Part shown: positions 29,346 to 30,137 of the stretch, piece by piece
Layout of the letters: every line of letters begins with the position of its first letter
Numbering within the stretch: the first letter of the stretch is position 1
Program-made: the position numbers and the translations under genes
Assembly: GCA_020536535.1 (NCBI GenBank)
Contig: JAHLWZ010001003.1
Span: 1-30,137, forward strand
Reading direction: 5' to 3'
Length of the DNA stretch: 30,137 bases
Source of the DNA: Pelomyxa schiedti
Taxonomy: Eukaryota > Evosea > Pelobiontida > Pelomyxidae
Notes under the pieces: generated by a model
What the model was told of the DNA's origin: nothing
The model's input: only the letters and a program-made list of their open reading frames with translations
Database searches by the model: none

Positions 29346-29680
29346 ATGACAGGGGCTACTACTGCTAAAGCCAAGGGTTTCAAAGAGCATGTTGTTTACA
29401 AGAGACTTCTGGTGTGTGCCACTTTCTTTCTGCTTTGTTGTGTCCTGTAATCTGGTTGCCAGGACTGACGAGCCTATTAAGAAGCTTTGAATTGTGTGGC
29501 AAAGGTGGGGGTATTTCAGTGGAACAGTTGTACGTCCAATGTGGTGTTGGTGTGAACCTCACCCAGCCTCAAATGGATGAGGCTGCGAAGCAACTGGCAG
29601 AAGCCAACAGCAGCACCCTCTGCTCTTTTTCAACCATCTTCCAGAAGGGAGCATCTGGTGTGATAGTCGATCGGTGGTGA
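29346..29680 (+). CDS. Small divergent EF-hand-like protein (91 aa)
   Basis: Two exons (29346-29413, 29473-29680) flank a 59-bp intron (donor GTGTGC, acceptor GACGAG). Splicing gives YKRLLVLLRSFELCGKGGGI and then SVEQLYVQCGVGVNLTQPQM, DEAAKQLAEANSS. This resembles the EF-hand pairs of calmodulin-type proteins (helix-loop-helix with ISxEQL). The acidic Ca2+ ligands of the first loop are missing (CGKGGGISVEQL), so it probably does not bind calcium there. It starts only 51 bp after the last Sel1 frame. An alternative donor two bases upstream breaks the frame. Confidence 0.55.
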
Positions 29681-29914
29681 ATTTTTGGGAAGTCTGAGCT
29701 TGATTTGGAAAAGATTGTGATTGCAACCAGACTCAACTGTAATTTTCCATTTTCCTCAGTATTTTCAGCTTGTCTCACCATGAAAAGTGGCACTTTGTAG
29801 CAAGGAATACTCACATGTCTAAGTGGCTATTCTGGCAAATGGATCTGCTGTCACCCCTGACTAGAGGGTTTTTGAGGCAGTGGTGCACTTCGTTTGCACA
29901 CTTTTGTGTGGGTA
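29681..29914 (+). other. Possible first exon of a truncated gene
   Basis: At 29815 an ATG opens MSKWLFWQMDLLSPLTRGFL, which runs to a donor-like GTAAGA at 29912 that leads into repeats at the window edge. It may be the start of a gene continuing beyond the sequence, or chance. No other exon is visible. Confidence 0.2.
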
Positions 29915-29962
29915 AGAAGAAGAAGAAGAAGAAGAAGAAGATGAGGAGGAGGAGGAGGAGGC
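29914..29962. repeat. GAA/GAG purine microsatellite
   Basis: An (AAG)n run of about nine units is followed by an (AGG)n run of about six units on the plus strand. It is a polypurine tract just downstream of the donor-like site. Confidence 0.9.
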
Positions 29963-30005
29963 AGAGCCACTAGTCACAGTGTCACTGTCACTTCTATCAC
30001 CAGCA

Positions 30006-30137
30006 CAAACAAACAAACAAACAAAACAAAACAAAACAAAACAAAACAAAACAAAACAAAACAAAACAAAACAAAACAAAACAAAACAAAACAAAACAAA
30101 ACAAAACAAAACAAAACAAAACAAAACAAAACAAAAC
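30006..30137. repeat. (AAAC)n then (AAAAC)n microsatellite to the window end
   Basis: Four AAAC units are followed by more than 20 perfect AAAAC units, reaching the last base. The perfect array at the edge suggests the contig stopped because reads could not span it. Confidence 0.97.

Noticed and set aside
30006-30137. CRISPR-like array
   Set aside because: It is a pure pentanucleotide microsatellite without spacers.

Overview
The window reads as nuclear DNA of a free-living amoeboid protist. Nearly every multi-exon gene is split by very short spliceosomal introns. Most are 37-72 bp, a few reach 82-231 bp, and almost all are GT-AG with two GC-AG. Genes lie on both strands, often only 27-200 bp apart. 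The gene content (LRR receptor-like TKL kinase with a Ser-X-Ser stalk, Sel1-repeat protein, Ras-like GTPases, a large lineage-specific paralogous family) fits an archamoeba such as Pelomyxa. That name is an inference from gene style and not a database match.

Layout. 1-10.7 kb: a cluster of six members of one uncharacterised protein family (1-736 partial, 764-1643 truncated, 3094-4317, 4374-5576, 6424-7707, 9387-10739). Two Ras-like genes lie among them (5673-6362 frameshifted, 8447-9148 intact). A 63-nt poly-G tract and an imperfect inverted repeat sit at the broken end of the truncated paralogue. 11-13.3 kb: a 13-exon leucine-rich-repeat gene with an N-myristoylation-type start. 13.5-15.7 kb: three small genes on the minus strand, at least two of them multi-pass membrane proteins. 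16.6-17.8 kb: NECAP, the adaptin-ear-binding endocytic adaptor. 18.0-19.9 kb: cofactor-independent phosphoglycerate mutase. 20.1-25.4 kb (minus): a 32-exon receptor-like kinase whose exons can be joined in phase over 1,271 codons. Its order is signal peptide, Ser-rich repeat, LRRs, Cys-rich modules, second Ser-rich repeat, TM helix, MSP-like Ig fold, intact TKL kinase. 25.8-27.5 kb (minus): an 11-exon ARM/HEAT-repeat protein. 27.6-28.2 kb (minus): a discoidin (F5/8C)-like domain protein. 28.4-29.3 kb: a Sel1-repeat gene with several frame breaks. 29.3-29.7 kb: a small EF-hand-like gene. The window ends in an (AAAAC)n array.

Most genes are independent housekeeping, signalling or trafficking genes and I see no operon-type pathway. 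The most notable items are the receptor kinase architecture, the Ras-like pair lacking CAAX boxes and carrying altered P-loop and NKxD residues, the family cluster with intergenic gaps of 27-56 bp, and a hairpin-bearing intron in a family whose other members lack introns there. Gene models were built by hand from splice sites and reading phase. No similarity search was run.
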